A stretch of DNA of 64,000 nt from Bacteroidota bacterium (GCA_029237775.1 JAQZBR010000003.1:1-64000); one strand, 5' to 3'; positions 51,308-61,329 are shown, counted from the first letter of the stretch. Numbers and translations: made by a program. The notes: a model not told the origin generated them from the sequence alone.

Positions 51308-51928
51308 TCATTTAAAATCTTCAACTTTAAGTTCTGTATTACAAAAAGTATATTCATACTCCTGCTGGTTGGAAGCCACAATGATCAGCCTTTGATGGCG
51401 ATGGGCATTCACCAGTTCAGTGTACCAATCGATCCCTTTGCGGTCAAGATTGGATGCCGGTTCATCCAGCAGGAGGAGGGGTGTTTCAGCGAGTATAGCC
51501 AGAGCAAGTCTGACGCGCTGTTTCATTCCTGAGGAATAATATTTCAATTGCTTGTTTCTGGATTTTTCGAGACCCGTGATCGAAATGATCTCCTGAGTAG
51601 TCAGCCCCTTCTGAAAAGGTTTGAACTGTGCCTGAAACTCGATGGATTCAGTAAGAGTAAATTCATCAAAGAGCTCAAGATAAGGTGCTGCATAACTTAA
51701 TTTCTTATAGCTTTCTTCCTCCGCAATTTTATTAGCTCCTAAGGTATAATCAACTGTTCCTTCTGAAGCTAAAAGACTGCCTGCGATTACCTGCAGTAAT
51801 GTAGATTTACCTGAGCCGTTCGATCCCAGCAATACATAGTTGTTGTCACTTGTAAATGAGTAATCCACCTTGCGGAAGATCCATTCGTAGTTGTAACGTT
51901 TGCCTATATTGTTAAGGGTGATCTGCAT
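51308..51928 (-). CDS. ABC transporter ATP-binding protein (CcmA-like)
   Basis: A 206-residue ATPase. Walker A is GSNGSGKS (35-42), the signature is YSSGMKQRVRLA (about 129-140) and Walker B is LLLLDEPASNLD (about 150-161). The short length and the lack of a fused membrane part resemble CcmA-type subunits. No permease is next to it, so the partner is unknown. It follows lpxA after about 100 bases and may be read with the lipid A genes. Confidence 0.8.
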   Translation of the reverse strand: MQITLNNIGKRYNYEWIFRKVDYSFTSDNNYVLLGSNGSGKSTLLQVIAGSLLASEGTVDYTLGANKIAEEESYKKLSYAAPYLELFDEFTLTESIEFQAQFKPFQKGLTTQEIISITGLEKSRNKQLKYYSSGMKQRVRLALAILAETPLLLLDEPASNLDRKGIDWYTELVNAHRHQRLIIVASNQQEYEYTFCNTELKVEDFK

Positions 51929-52029
51929 TTAGTATATTTCCTGAGAAATTCCTCTCGTACTTCCGATAACTGTAGGGAAGGATTACATCTGAGTTTTATT
52001 CAATCTGGAATTTGAAATATATAATTCCT

Positions 52030-52803
52030 TTATGATATCCCTCTCATAATTCCATCTTTCGAATTACGGATGAAATTTAAGATCTGATCTTTTTCTTTCG
52101 AAGCAGGTGCTTCCTGTTCGATCACTGCCAAAGCATTAGAAACATTCAGTCCTTTCACATAAAGTGTACGGTAAATATCTTCGATCTGCAAAATGGTTTC
52201 ATTGCTGAATCCTCTTCTGCGCAAGCCAACAGAGTTAACACCAACATATTGCAACGGTTCACGTGCTGCTTTTGTAAAAGGAGGAACATTCTTTCTTACG
52301 CCTGTCATTCCGGAAATAAATGAATGTGCGCCTATTCTTACAAATTGTCCTACTCCGGTGCCTCCTTCAATGATCACGTAATCTTCAATATCCACGTGTC
52401 CTGCAAGGTTTACACTGTTTGCAATGATGATGTTATCTCCTAAGATACAATCATGTGCAATGTGAACATATGCCATCAGCAGACAGTTATTTCCAATGGC
52501 AGTTTTCATTTTATCTATGGTGCCACGGTTGATCGTAACACATTCACGGATGATTGTGTTATCACCGATCTCGACAACGGTGTCTTCGCCTTTGTACTTC
52601 AGATCCTGTGGAATAGCTGAAATTACAGCCCCCGGGAAGATCTTACAATTTTTTCCGATTCGTGCTCCGGAAAATATAGTGACGTTCGGGCCGATCCATG
52701 TATCGTCACCTATAGTTACATTTTCATAAACACTTGCGAATGGAGAGATGGTAACGTTCTTACCAATCTTTGCATCGGGATGTATATAGCTCAGGTTGCT
52801 CAT
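52030..52803 (-). CDS. lpxA: acyl-ACP--UDP-N-acetylglucosamine O-acyltransferase
   Basis: A 257-residue beta-helix enzyme that makes the first step of lipid A. Hexapeptide repeats fill residues 1-185 (IHPDAKIGKNVTISPFASV), and the catalytic His lies in LMAYVHIAHDCILG at about residue 122. The C-terminal helical part is normal. It overlaps lpxC/fabZ by 4 bases, so the two are translationally coupled. Confidence 0.93.
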   Translation of the reverse strand: MSNLSYIHPDAKIGKNVTISPFASVYENVTIGDDTWIGPNVTIFSGARIGKNCKIFPGAVISAIPQDLKYKGEDTVVEIGDNTIIRECVTINRGTIDKMKTAIGNNCLLMAYVHIAHDCILGDNIIIANSVNLAGHVDIEDYVIIEGGTGVGQFVRIGAHSFISGMTGVRKNVPPFTKAAREPLQYVGVNSVGLRRRGFSNETILQIEDIYRTLYVKGLNVSNALAVIEQEAPASKEKDQILNFIRNSKDGIMRGIS

Positions 52804-54221
52804 ACAGTTACGGCCGCTTTGGCTTCTTTAGGTTGTTTATCTTTTACTATCTGGGCAAGCATTACAGCTTCGCAAACTTCTTTTCCATTGACATAAGCAA
52901 CTCCTCGCATGTTCACTAAACCTCTGCGGATAGGGCTTTCAAGGGAAAGTTTAAAGACAACTGTATCACCCGGCAAAACTTTTTGTTTGAATTTAACACC
53001 GTCTATCTTCATGAAATAAGTGCTGTACAATTCAGGAGTATCCACCTGAGAAAGAGCGAAAATTCCACCTACCTGCGCCATTGCTTCGATCTGCATAACC
53101 CCCGGAAAAACAGGGTTGTCAGGGAAGTGGCCCTGGAAGAAAGGCTCGTTCATTGTAACATTTTTCACTCCAACGATTCCTTGTGCATCCATTTCCATGA
53201 TCTTATCAACCATTAGAAAAGGATAACGGTGAGGAAGCATTTTAGCAATATCGTTAATGTTGTAGATCGGTTCTTTATCCAGATCAAATTTCACGAGGCC
53301 TTTCTTTTTTGCTTTGATAAGCTCCTTGATCTTCTTTGCAAATGCAATGTTTCCGGCATGTCCCGGACGTGCAGCTAACACATGCATTTTCAACGGTGTT
53401 CCTACAAGTGCAAGGTCACCAACGATATCAAGAAGCTTATGACGTGCCGGCTCATTGAAATAATGAAGGTTAGTGTTATTCAAAACACCCTTCCCTTTTA
53501 TCTCAACGTCTTCACGATGGAAAACCTTTTGAAGGTGAGCGATCTGCTCTTTTGAAATTTCTTTATCGACAAGTACAATTGCGTTATTCAGATCACCGCC
53601 TTTGATCAGGTTATGTGCAAGCAATGCTTCAAGCTCATGAAGGAACACAAATGTTCTGCACATCGCGATCTCGGATTTGAATTCACCGATATGGTACATA
53701 GACGCATGCTGTGTTCCAAGTACGTCAGAATTATAATCCACCATTACAGTTGCTCTGTATTCATCCTGAGGGACCGCAAGCATTTCCACTTTCTTGATAG
53801 GATCTTCGTAAGTAAGGTTTTCAGTAAGGACGAAATAGATACGCTCTGCATTTTGTTCAACAGCACCAGTCTCTTCAAGGATCTTTACAAATGGCATTGA
53901 GCTGCCATCCATGATCGGCATTTCCGGTCCGTCCAGCTGAATCATCACGTTGTCGATTTCCAAACCTACAAGAGCTGCCAGAACATGTTCCGTAGTGTGG
54001 ACTTTCGCTCCGTTTTGTTCCAGTGTTGTTCCACGTGATGTGTCAACAACATTGTCAACATCAGCATTGATGATCGGATTGCCCGGAAGATCCACGCGCT
54101 GGAATTTATAACCGTGATTTTCAGGTGCCGGGATAAAAGTTAAATTAACCTGCTTGCCTGTATGTAAACCAACTCCTGAAATGGATACGGCTGATTTTAA
54201 AGTTCTTTGCTTCACACTCAT
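52800..54221 (-). CDS. lpxC/fabZ: bifunctional LpxC deacetylase / FabZ dehydratase
   Basis: A 473-residue fusion. Residues 1-300 are LpxC (VGLHTGKQVNL; zinc ligands in HTTEHVLAALVG and RHKLLDIVGDL). Residues 320-473 are FabZ (MLPHRYPFLMVDKI, GHFPDNPVFPGVMQIEAMAQ). LpxC commits the lipid A path and FabZ feeds the fatty acid cycle that supplies hydroxyacyl-ACP. The fusion is the usual form in Bacteroidota. The stop overlaps lpxA and the start overlaps lpxD by 4 bases each. Confidence 0.95.
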   Translation of the reverse strand: MSVKQRTLKSAVSISGVGLHTGKQVNLTFIPAPENHGYKFQRVDLPGNPIINADVDNVVDTSRGTTLEQNGAKVHTTEHVLAALVGLEIDNVMIQLDGPEMPIMDGSSMPFVKILEETGAVEQNAERIYFVLTENLTYEDPIKKVEMLAVPQDEYRATVMVDYNSDVLGTQHASMYHIGEFKSEIAMCRTFVFLHELEALLAHNLIKGGDLNNAIVLVDKEISKEQIAHLQKVFHREDVEIKGKGVLNNTNLHYFNEPARHKLLDIVGDLALVGTPLKMHVLAARPGHAGNIAFAKKIKELIKAKKKGLVKFDLDKEPIYNINDIAKMLPHRYPFLMVDKIMEMDAQGIVGVKNVTMNEPFFQGHFPDNPVFPGVMQIEAMAQVGGIFALSQVDTPELYSTYFMKIDGVKFKQKVLPGDTVVFKLSLESPIRRGLVNMRGVAYVNGKEVCEAVMLAQIVKDKQPKEAKAAVTV

Positions 54222-55261
54222 TTTTCGATATTTTCTTTAATCAGTTTTTCTAAATCTTTTAATTTGCCATTGATCTCAGGTAAGTTTCTGAACATTACAT
54301 AAGAGCGCTTATAATCACCTATTCCAAATGCAGGTGAGCCTTGTACGATTTCATTTTGTTTGGTGATGTTGTTTCCGATTCCCGATTGCGCAGCAATCTT
54401 CACCCCGTCAGCAATCGTAAGATGTCCGACAATCCCAACTTGTCCACCGATCATACAGTTTTTGCCGACCTTTGTGGAGCCTGCAACCCCCGATTGTGCA
54501 GCAATAACAGTGTTTTCACCGATCTCTACATTATGTCCGATCTGGATCAGATTGTCAAGTTTTACACCTTTGCGGATGATCGTTGAACCAAGAGTGGCCC
54601 TGTCAACAGTTGTGTTTGAGCCGATCTCCACATGGTCTTCAATGATCACGTTTCCGATCTGAGGAACTTTTTTATAGTTGTTCTCTGAATTGGGAGCGAA
54701 GCCAAAACCATCGCTGCCGATGATGACTCCCGAATGGAATGTGCAGTTTTTACCGATCACGCAATCCGTATAGATCTTCACACCTGCGAATACTGTTGTA
54801 TTATCACCAATGGTTGTATTATCCGAAACAACAGCATTCGGATACACCTTCACATTATTTCCCAGCTTCACATTCTCACCGATATAGGCGAAAGCCCCAA
54901 CGTAGCAATTTTCGCCAAGCTGAGCCGATTTAGCAATAAAGGAAGGTTGTTCGATGCCGGTTTTGTTATTCTTGATCTGATTGTAAGCTTCAAGCAAAAC
55001 TGCAAAGCTTGCCCGCGGGTCCGCAACACGAACGAGCGTGCAGGTTTCTTTTACAGGTTTTTCAAGCACAAGGTCATTACCCACGATCACGATTGTCGCG
55101 TCTGTTACATACAGGTATGGTGCGTATTGGGGATTGCCGAGAAAAGAGATAGCGCCCGGAATTCCTTCTTCGATCTTTGCAAGCTTACTAACGCTTGCAT
55201 TCGTATCTCCCTCGACTGTTCCACCCAATAATCCAGCTATTTGCTGCGCAGTGAATTTCAT
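54218..55261 (-). CDS. lpxD: UDP-3-O-acylglucosamine N-acyltransferase
   Basis: A 347-residue enzyme of the third lipid A step. N-terminal domain 1-105 (MKFTAQQIAGLLGGTVEGD), beta-helix from 110 to 310, catalytic His in NLIQIGHNVEIGENT at about 245, and a C-terminal helix. It heads the lpxD-lpxC/fabZ-lpxA operon and is the canonical copy compared with the shorter one at 36412. Confidence 0.95.
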   Translation of the reverse strand: MKFTAQQIAGLLGGTVEGDTNASVSKLAKIEEGIPGAISFLGNPQYAPYLYVTDATIVIVGNDLVLEKPVKETCTLVRVADPRASFAVLLEAYNQIKNNKTGIEQPSFIAKSAQLGENCYVGAFAYIGENVKLGNNVKVYPNAVVSDNTTIGDNTTVFAGVKIYTDCVIGKNCTFHSGVIIGSDGFGFAPNSENNYKKVPQIGNVIIEDHVEIGSNTTVDRATLGSTIIRKGVKLDNLIQIGHNVEIGENTVIAAQSGVAGSTKVGKNCMIGGQVGIVGHLTIADGVKIAAQSGIGNNITKQNEIVQGSPAFGIGDYKRSYVMFRNLPEINGKLKDLEKLIKENIEK

Positions 55262-55600
55262 TTATAAGATAATTGGTTAATTGGGTTAAAACTGATAAAA
55301 TCAGAGATGTTCGGAACCTATGTTATTGTTCTTTATTCTATCCTGAATTTCAATGTTTCAAATTTATACAAATTATCGGATTGGGAGCCGTTTTGGAGGA
55401 ATATTTGTCCACAATTTAGCGTGGAGAAAACTTTGCCACTGGGGCATAAAATTGTGAAGCAAGTAGTGAAACATAAGATTGATTGTAAATACTGCGCGCA
55501 GATCCTGAAACAAGTTCAGGATGACCCCCGAAATTAAAATGATGGGTCAAAAGATATCTATCGGTTACCCGTCTCCGAACTCCCAACTCAGTTGTACCGA
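55262..55600. other. gap without a gene, with a small palindrome
   Basis: The 339 bases hold ATCCTGAA-ACAA-GTTCAGGAT at 55502-55521, in the context CGCGCAGATCC...GATGACCCCC, a short repeat type common in Bacteroidota intergenic regions. No gene was seen. Confidence 0.45.
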
Positions 55601-56830
55601 CTATTTCGGGTAACACAAATAATACTTCTTCACTGTCTTTGCAAGCACATCCACATTCAGCTGATCAGATGCTTCGGTGATGTCTGTGATAGTTCCGTCT
55701 TTGGAAAGGATATTGATCCGGATCTTATCGGCCCGGTAAGCATCGTTGGCAACAGTTCCGGTAAGGACAAAATATTCGGTTTCTTTATCACTCAGCTTAT
55801 AACGTTTTTTGATCTCTTTTTTAAGCGGTTGGATCCTGTCATCCTTAAAAGGCATTTTCTGAAGCTCTACCTTGAAAAGCTCTCTGTTTACCATCTGTCT
55901 GCAAAGCATCGATAATACAAGGTCGGAGTGGTCAGCCCACACTTTTATCGAAGCCATGATATCATAATCATCCAGCTTTGCGAAGGTTTCCAGCAATGAA
56001 CGATCGCTGATGAAATCAGCCTTTGTGTATTTGTTGTACAGGAAAGTCTTGAGCTGAGGTGTACAAAACAGCTCTACATTATTTTCCGCGAGATCCTTTG
56101 CGCGGGTGAGGATATTCACCAGTAAGTTTTCAGCGCTCAGAACAGTCTTATGTAAGTAAACCTGCCAGTACATGAGCCTTCTGGCGATGATGAATTTTTC
56201 AATGGAGTAGATCCCTTTCGCTTCGATAGCAAGTTCATCGTTCACTACATTCAGCATTTTAATGATCCTGTCGGAACTGATCACACCTTCTGAGACACCG
56301 GTGAAAAAGCTATCGCGTTTGAGGTAATCAAGCCGGTCCATATCGAGCTGACTCGAAACCAGCTGGTGTAGAAACTTTTTCTTGTATTTATTCTGGAAAA
56401 TCCTGATCGCAAGTGATAGCTCCCCGTTAAATTCTTCATTCAGGCGGCTCATCAAAAGCTCGGAGATGTCTTCATGGTTGATATTGCTAACGATGCTGTG
56501 TTCTAAAGCATGAGAAAAAGGACCATGTCCTATGTCGTGAAGGAGAATAGCTATGGTTACCCCTTTCGCCTCCTCTTCCGTGATGGTATGATTTTTTGAA
56601 CGCAGCACTTCAATTGCTTGTCCCATTAAATGCATAGCCCCCATCGCGTGATGAAATCGGGTGTGCAGGGCACCGGGATAAACGAGGTTTGTAAGTCCAA
56701 GCTGTTTGATTCTCCGGAGCCTTTGAAAGTAAGGATGATCAATGAGGTCGTAAATAATTTCGAAGGGTATGGATACGAACCCGTAGATCGGGTCGTTAAA
56801 GATCTTCAGCTTGTTGGAAAATTTATTCAT
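55601..56830 (-). CDS. HD-domain phosphohydrolase (dGTPase/SAMHD1-like)
   Basis: A 409-residue protein. The HD site is HTRFHHAMG (about 56-64), then ILLHDIGHGPFSHALEH (about 95-111, H98-D99), and a later Asp in SSQLDMDRLDYL. The layout is that of the SAMHD1/dNTP triphosphohydrolase group; its substrate is not certain. The gene is regularly found beside lpxD in Bacteroidota, as here. Its start is 126 bases from the divergent porX. Confidence 0.85.
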   Translation of the reverse strand: MNKFSNKLKIFNDPIYGFVSIPFEIIYDLIDHPYFQRLRRIKQLGLTNLVYPGALHTRFHHAMGAMHLMGQAIEVLRSKNHTITEEEAKGVTIAILLHDIGHGPFSHALEHSIVSNINHEDISELLMSRLNEEFNGELSLAIRIFQNKYKKKFLHQLVSSQLDMDRLDYLKRDSFFTGVSEGVISSDRIIKMLNVVNDELAIEAKGIYSIEKFIIARRLMYWQVYLHKTVLSAENLLVNILTRAKDLAENNVELFCTPQLKTFLYNKYTKADFISDRSLLETFAKLDDYDIMASIKVWADHSDLVLSMLCRQMVNRELFKVELQKMPFKDDRIQPLKKEIKKRYKLSDKETEYFVLTGTVANDAYRADKIRINILSKDGTITDITEASDQLNVDVLAKTVKKYYLCYPK

Positions 56831-56956
56831 TCCTGCAAATATAACAAACTGTTTAGATCTGGTTTTAATGCAAAAATAATGTCAAATAATTTTGTTTTTA
56901 TATCGGTCAAACGTATTTAAAAGCTATAACTTTAGAAAAAAATTAAAGCAAATTTT

Positions 56957-58510
56957 ATGGAGAGAATTAATGTTTTATGGGCAGATGATGAGATTGATTT
57001 ATTGAAACCGCATATTCTTTTTTTAAAGGATAAAGGTTATGATGTACATCCTGCTGCGAGTGGGGATGAAGCGTTAGAGATAGCAGATAAGAATGATTTT
57101 TCTGTAGTACTGCTGGATGAGAATATGCCCGGATTATCAGGCCTTGAAACATTGAATCGTTTAAAAGCAAAATATGCAGATCTTCCTGTGATCATGATAA
57201 CAAAAAGTGAGGAAGAGCATTTGATGGAAGATGCTATTGGATCAAAGATCTCCGATTATCTGATCAAGCCGGTAAACCCGAATCAGATACTTCTTTCACT
57301 GAAAAAAACATTGGATAACCGCAGACTTATCTCTGAAAAGACCACCTCTAACTATCAGCAGGAATTTCGTCAGATCGGAATGACCATGGGGGACAGGCTT
57401 GGCTGGGCCGAATGGCAGGAAGTTTATAAAAAGCTTGTTTACTGGGAACTGGAACTTGAAAAGAGCAAAGATGAAAGCATGTCTGAAATTTTGAAGATGC
57501 AGAAGTCGGAAGCCAACAAGCTCTACGGAAAATTCATTGAGAGTAATTACATCGGTTGGTTGAATGGTAAAAATGCAAATCCACCAATGTTCTCGCATAC
57601 CATTTTTAAGCAAAAGGTTGTTCCTATGCTTGAGAAGGAAGAAGCAACATTCGTAGTGTTGATCGATAATCTCAGATACGATCAATGGAAGATGATCCAG
57701 CCGATCATTTCTGATTATTTCAAAGTGGAGACAGAAGAGTTGTATTGCAGTATTTTACCAACAGCAACTCAATATGCGCGTAACGCATTTTTTGCCGGCC
57801 TGATGCCAAGTGAGATCGAAAAACGTTTTCCAAAATTATGGCTGAATGATGAAGAAGAAGGCGGAAAAAATATGCACGAAGAGGAGCTTCTCGCTGAGCA
57901 GTTGAAGCGTCTCGGGAAGGATGTGAAGATGAGTTATAATAAGATCACGAATCATGCTGCAGGAAAAAAGCTTTCCGAGAACATGAGCAACCTGATGCAG
58001 AACAAGCTGAACGTAATTGTTTATAATTTCGTGGATATGTTGAGTCATGCCCGCACCGAGATGGAAGTGATCCGTGAGCTTGCAGATGATGAAAGCGCCT
58101 ATCGTTCAATAACCGTATCATGGTTCGAACATTCTCCTTTGCATGAGATCATCAAGCAGATCGCTGCGAAAAAATGCAGAATGGTGATCACAACAGATCA
58201 TGGAACGATAAAAGTTACGGAGCCATCCAAGGTGGTTGGAGATAAAAACGTGAATACCAATTTACGTTATAAGCAGGGTAAAAGCCTTGATTATGTGAAG
58301 AAGGATGTATTCGAGGTTCGCAATCCTGCAGATGCATTTCTGCCTAAGCAACACGTTAGTACAGCTTTTGTGTTTGCTAAAGAGGATATGTTCTTCGCAT
58401 ATCCGAACAATTACAATTATTATGTGAGTTATTACCGGAATACGTTTCAGCACGGAGGAGTATCATTGGAAGAGATGGTGATTCCTTTTGTGACTTTGTC
58501 TGCAAAATAG
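56957..58510 (+). CDS. porX: PorX-type response regulator with PglZ domain
   Basis: A 517-residue protein. Receiver domain 1-125 with the acid pair D10-D11, phospho-acceptor D54 (VLLDENMPG) and K83 (ITKSEE). From about 160 to the end a PglZ, alkaline phosphatase-like domain follows (FVVLIDNLRYDQW, ILPTATQYARNAFFAG, TTDHGTIKV). PorX controls type 9 secretion genes with the kinase PorY and the sigma factor SigP, and its PglZ part cleaves cyclic oligonucleotides in studied cases. It is evidence for a T9SS in this genome. Confidence 0.9.
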   Translation: MERINVLWADDEIDLLKPHILFLKDKGYDVHPAASGDEALEIADKNDFSVVLLDENMPGLSGLETLNRLKAKYADLPVIMITKSEEEHLMEDAIGSKISDYLIKPVNPNQILLSLKKTLDNRRLISEKTTSNYQQEFRQIGMTMGDRLGWAEWQEVYKKLVYWELELEKSKDESMSEILKMQKSEANKLYGKFIESNYIGWLNGKNANPPMFSHTIFKQKVVPMLEKEEATFVVLIDNLRYDQWKMIQPIISDYFKVETEELYCSILPTATQYARNAFFAGLMPSEIEKRFPKLWLNDEEEGGKNMHEEELLAEQLKRLGKDVKMSYNKITNHAAGKKLSENMSNLMQNKLNVIVYNFVDMLSHARTEMEVIRELADDESAYRSITVSWFEHSPLHEIIKQIAAKKCRMVITTDHGTIKVTEPSKVVGDKNVNTNLRYKQGKSLDYVKKDVFEVRNPADAFLPKQHVSTAFVFAKEDMFFAYPNNYNYYVSYYRNTFQHGGVSLEEMVIPFVTLSAK

Positions 58511-58511
58511 A

Positions 58512-58868
58512 ATGAGAATTATTTTTTTTATTTTTTTATCATCAATGCCTTTTGTCATGTTCGCTCAGAAGCCTATATATAAGCGTTCTGATGGCGACCT
58601 GCTGACGGGAACCTGGAAGTGTTCAAGGTGCAAGGATACTACTGTTCAAACCATTAATTTCAGGGATACCGTCTTCACCAGGACTCGGATCTCTGAGGAA
58701 GGTATTCAATCTGATACCTGCGCATACAGAGTAAGAAGGAATAAGCTGTTTATAGAGTGTGATAAGGGAAAGAAAACAACAAGATACCGGATCGTACTTA
58801 TAGATATTCATAACCTTGAACTGAAGCAGTGGAATCAGAAAAGTGAAGAGTTTAAAAAGTCTTTATAA
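58512..58868 (+). CDS. small exported hypothetical protein
   Basis: A 118-residue protein with a signal peptide (MRIIFFIFLSSMPFVMFA, cleavage before QK). The mature part has GTWKCSRCKD and a lipocalin-like strand series (RTRISEEGIQSDTCAYRV), so it may be a small calycin-like protein. It starts 1 base after porX and ends on the first base of tsaE, so it belongs to one operon. Confidence 0.65.
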   Translation: MRIIFFIFLSSMPFVMFAQKPIYKRSDGDLLTGTWKCSRCKDTTVQTINFRDTVFTRTRISEEGIQSDTCAYRVRRNKLFIECDKGKKTTRYRIVLIDIHNLELKQWNQKSEEFKKSL

Positions 58869-59275
58869 TGTCGAAAATAGTTGTTAATGATATTTCAGAA
58901 TTGCCTGCCGCAGTTAAAACAATTGTCAAGTCGTTTGAATGGGGCAGAGTCGTTGCTTTTTACGGAGAGATGGGAGCAGGGAAGACCACACTTATCAAAG
59001 CCCTTTGTTATGAAATGGGAGTTCGTGATAATGTGAGTAGTCCAACATTCTCAATTGTAAACGAATATCAATCACCCAAAGGCAAGATCTATCACTTTGA
59101 TTTTTACCGGATCAAAAACGCGGATGAGGCTTATGATATGGGCTATGAAGAATATTTCTACTCAAAATCATTTTGTTTTATCGAGTGGCCTGAAAAGATA
59201 GCGAGTTTGATGCCTCTTGAATATGATAAGGTAACTATTATCAAAGATGGGGAAAAGAGGATCATTGAGTTTTAA
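58868..59275 (+). CDS. tsaE: tRNA threonylcarbamoyladenosine biosynthesis ATPase
   Basis: A 135-residue P-loop ATPase that works with TsaB and TsaD to make t6A37 in tRNAs. Walker A is GEMGAGKTT (33-41), SSPTFSIVNEY follows at about 58-68, and the Trp of FIEWPEKI is the family mark. The length is normal. It is in the same run as porX. Confidence 0.93.
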   Translation: MSKIVVNDISELPAAVKTIVKSFEWGRVVAFYGEMGAGKTTLIKALCYEMGVRDNVSSPTFSIVNEYQSPKGKIYHFDFYRIKNADEAYDMGYEEYFYSKSFCFIEWPEKIASLMPLEYDKVTIIKDGEKRIIEF

Positions 59276-59400
59276 GAAATTATTCAAATTTCAAATCTCA
59301 ATCAACCAATGACTAATCCCTAATCCCTAATCCCTAATCCACCAATGACTAATTCCCAATCAACCAATCCCAATTAACACCTACGCGGGAGTGAATTGGT
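59276..59400. repeat. CTAATCCCTAATCC low-complexity repeats
   Basis: Short tandem 7-mers (TAATCCC) and CCAATGAC/CAACCAATC units. Similar sequence recurs at 60860-60905. Confidence 0.55.
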
Positions 59401-59485
59401 ATTCATATTATTCGTTATTCGTAGTTTCAACAGGCCTTCTTTAATAACTCCTTCTATCTTTTTCAAAACATTGCTTTAGATTCAT

Positions 59486-59493
59486 TAGATTTG
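59486..59493 (+). promoter_or_regulatory. candidate -7 element of alanine dehydrogenase
   Basis: TAGATTTG matches TAnnTTTG, 17 bases before ATG 59511. No convincing -33 element. Confidence 0.3.
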
Positions 59494-59510
59494 TTATTCA
59501 AATTTCTGAT

Positions 59511-60728
59511 ATGAAAACATCTAAGGAACTATTGGCTTCTCTTACTCAAACTGCATTAATGCCCCAGGAAGAAATGCTGGAGGTAGCGCGCAAAAAAGGT
59601 AAATTATTCATTGGAATTCCCAAGGAGCTTTCTTTTCAGGAAAACAGGGTTGCATTGGTTCCTGATGCAGTTGCATTGCTTGTGAATAACGGGCATAGGA
59701 TAGTTGTAGAGACCAATGCCGGTAAGATGGCTAATTTTCAGGATAATGACTACAGTGAAGCAGGAGCCCAGATCGTTTACAGCGCAGAAGATGTGTACAA
59801 AGCTGATATTATTTTAAAAGTTGCTCCGCCTTCTCCGCAGGAAATTATGATGATGCAGCAGAAGCAAACGCTTATTTCTGCATTACAGCTGACAGTTCAG
59901 CCCGAAGATTTTCTGAAACAATTAATGAATAAGAAGATCACCGCGATCGCTTTTGACTGGATAAAGGATCAGGATGGGATTTACAGTGTGATCAGATCGA
60001 TGGGGGAGATTGCGGGCGGGACATCCATATTAATTGCTGCCGAGTATTTGAGTAATGTTAATAACGGACAAGGTGCTATTCTCGGTGGTATTTCCGGAAT
60101 TTCTCCTACGGAAGTTGTGATCCTTGGAGCCGGGACTGTGGGTGAATTTGCAACGCGCGCTGCATTAGGTCTGGGAGCTTCCGTTAAAGTATTTGATAAT
60201 TCTATTTATAAATTAAGACGTTTACAGAGTGATATAGGGACGAGAATCTTCACATCTGTTATTCAGCCCCGTGTTCTTGCAAAGCATCTGCGTACTGCGG
60301 ATGTTGTGATTGGTGCGATCCGCGCCCCGAACGGAAGAACTCCTTGTGTGGTAACTGAAGAAATGGTAAGCGAGATGAAAGTCGGCTCGGTGATCATTGA
60401 CGTCAGCATCGATCAGGGCGGCTGTTTTGAAACATCTGAAGTGACAAATCATTCTAAGCCTGTATTCCGCAAACACGGAGTGATTCATTATTGTGTTCCC
60501 AACATTGCATCTCGTGTTTCGCGCACTGCTTCGTATGCGCTTAGTACGATTTTCGCTCCGATCCTTTTGAACATCGGTGAAGAAGGTGGAGTAGAAAACA
60601 TGTTGCGCAGAGATGAAGGAGTACGTAACGGGATCTATGTTTATAATGGCGTGTTGACAAGTCAGGTCCTCGGAGAGATGTTCAAACTGCCGTATAAGGA
60701 TATCAACTTATTCATGGCTGGAATGTAA
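59511..60728 (+). CDS. ald: alanine dehydrogenase
   Basis: A 405-residue NAD-dependent enzyme that interconverts L-alanine and pyruvate plus ammonia. The N-terminal part has GIPKELSFQENRVALVPDAV (38-57), with the Arg and Lys of the pyruvate site. The NAD-binding motif is VILGAGTVGEFAT at about 203-215, and DVSIDQGGCFETS with the catalytic Asp lies near 302-314. It also resembles the related NAD(P) transhydrogenase alpha chains, but the size fits Ald. It stands alone. Confidence 0.85.
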   Translation: MKTSKELLASLTQTALMPQEEMLEVARKKGKLFIGIPKELSFQENRVALVPDAVALLVNNGHRIVVETNAGKMANFQDNDYSEAGAQIVYSAEDVYKADIILKVAPPSPQEIMMMQQKQTLISALQLTVQPEDFLKQLMNKKITAIAFDWIKDQDGIYSVIRSMGEIAGGTSILIAAEYLSNVNNGQGAILGGISGISPTEVVILGAGTVGEFATRAALGLGASVKVFDNSIYKLRRLQSDIGTRIFTSVIQPRVLAKHLRTADVVIGAIRAPNGRTPCVVTEEMVSEMKVGSVIIDVSIDQGGCFETSEVTNHSKPVFRKHGVIHYCVPNIASRVSRTASYALSTIFAPILLNIGEEGGVENMLRRDEGVRNGIYVYNGVLTSQVLGEMFKLPYKDINLFMAGM

Positions 60729-60909
60729 AACAATTGGAGAGTTGGAGAATTGTTGGTTTGGAGAATTTTGATAATTGCTGACAAGCACCCTTACGTTCTC
60801 ACTACACACAGACCATTAACTTTTAACCTTTCAAGTAATTTTCAATTGACCATTTCGCAGATAATTAATCCCTAATAACCAATTTCCTAATTAACCATTA
60901 AACTAAATC

Positions 60910-61329
60910 ATGGCTCTCCCTTCAAAAAACGCTGACCTTTACAGACGCTTACGATTTTATGGTTTTGGTTTTTTATTGGGCTGTCTGGTAGTAAGTATTC
61001 TTTTCAAAGGAAGAAGCTGTCAGATGCCGGGCTCTGCGAAATTAGAGGAGCTTAGTTATCAGCAACTGCAGTTAACAGTTCATGGTGAATGCAGAATGAA
61101 ATGCAGAAATATTTCGGAAGCGGAAATCAAAGATGTTTTAAAGACAGGCAAGATCAATTACGATAAAAGTAATGTTCGGGATAAACCATGCGGGACGTAT
61201 GCGGTGGAGGGCAAAACGGCTGACGGGCAAAATGTAAGGATCGTAATTGCAGATTGTGATACTATTTCAAAGGTGGTTACCGCGATAGATCTCAGTAGTG
61301 AAAAAGTTGCCTGCGATTGTAATGATTAG
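60910..61329 (+). CDS. membrane-anchored DUF4258 protein
   Basis: A 139-residue protein with one membrane helix (residues 15-35) and a domain of the DUF4258 type: LTVHGECRMKCRNISEAEIKD, where HxxxRMxxRxIS is the motif, then GTYAVEG and VRIVIADCD. It has five or more Cys in the C-terminal part (CRMKC, KPCG, DC, CDC). DUF4258 is related to RelE/BrnT-like folds, yet an RNase role for an anchored, Cys-rich form is uncertain. Confidence 0.7.
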   Translation: MALPSKNADLYRRLRFYGFGFLLGCLVVSILFKGRSCQMPGSAKLEELSYQQLQLTVHGECRMKCRNISEAEIKDVLKTGKINYDKSNVRDKPCGTYAVEGKTADGQNVRIVIADCDTISKVVTAIDLSSEKVACDCND

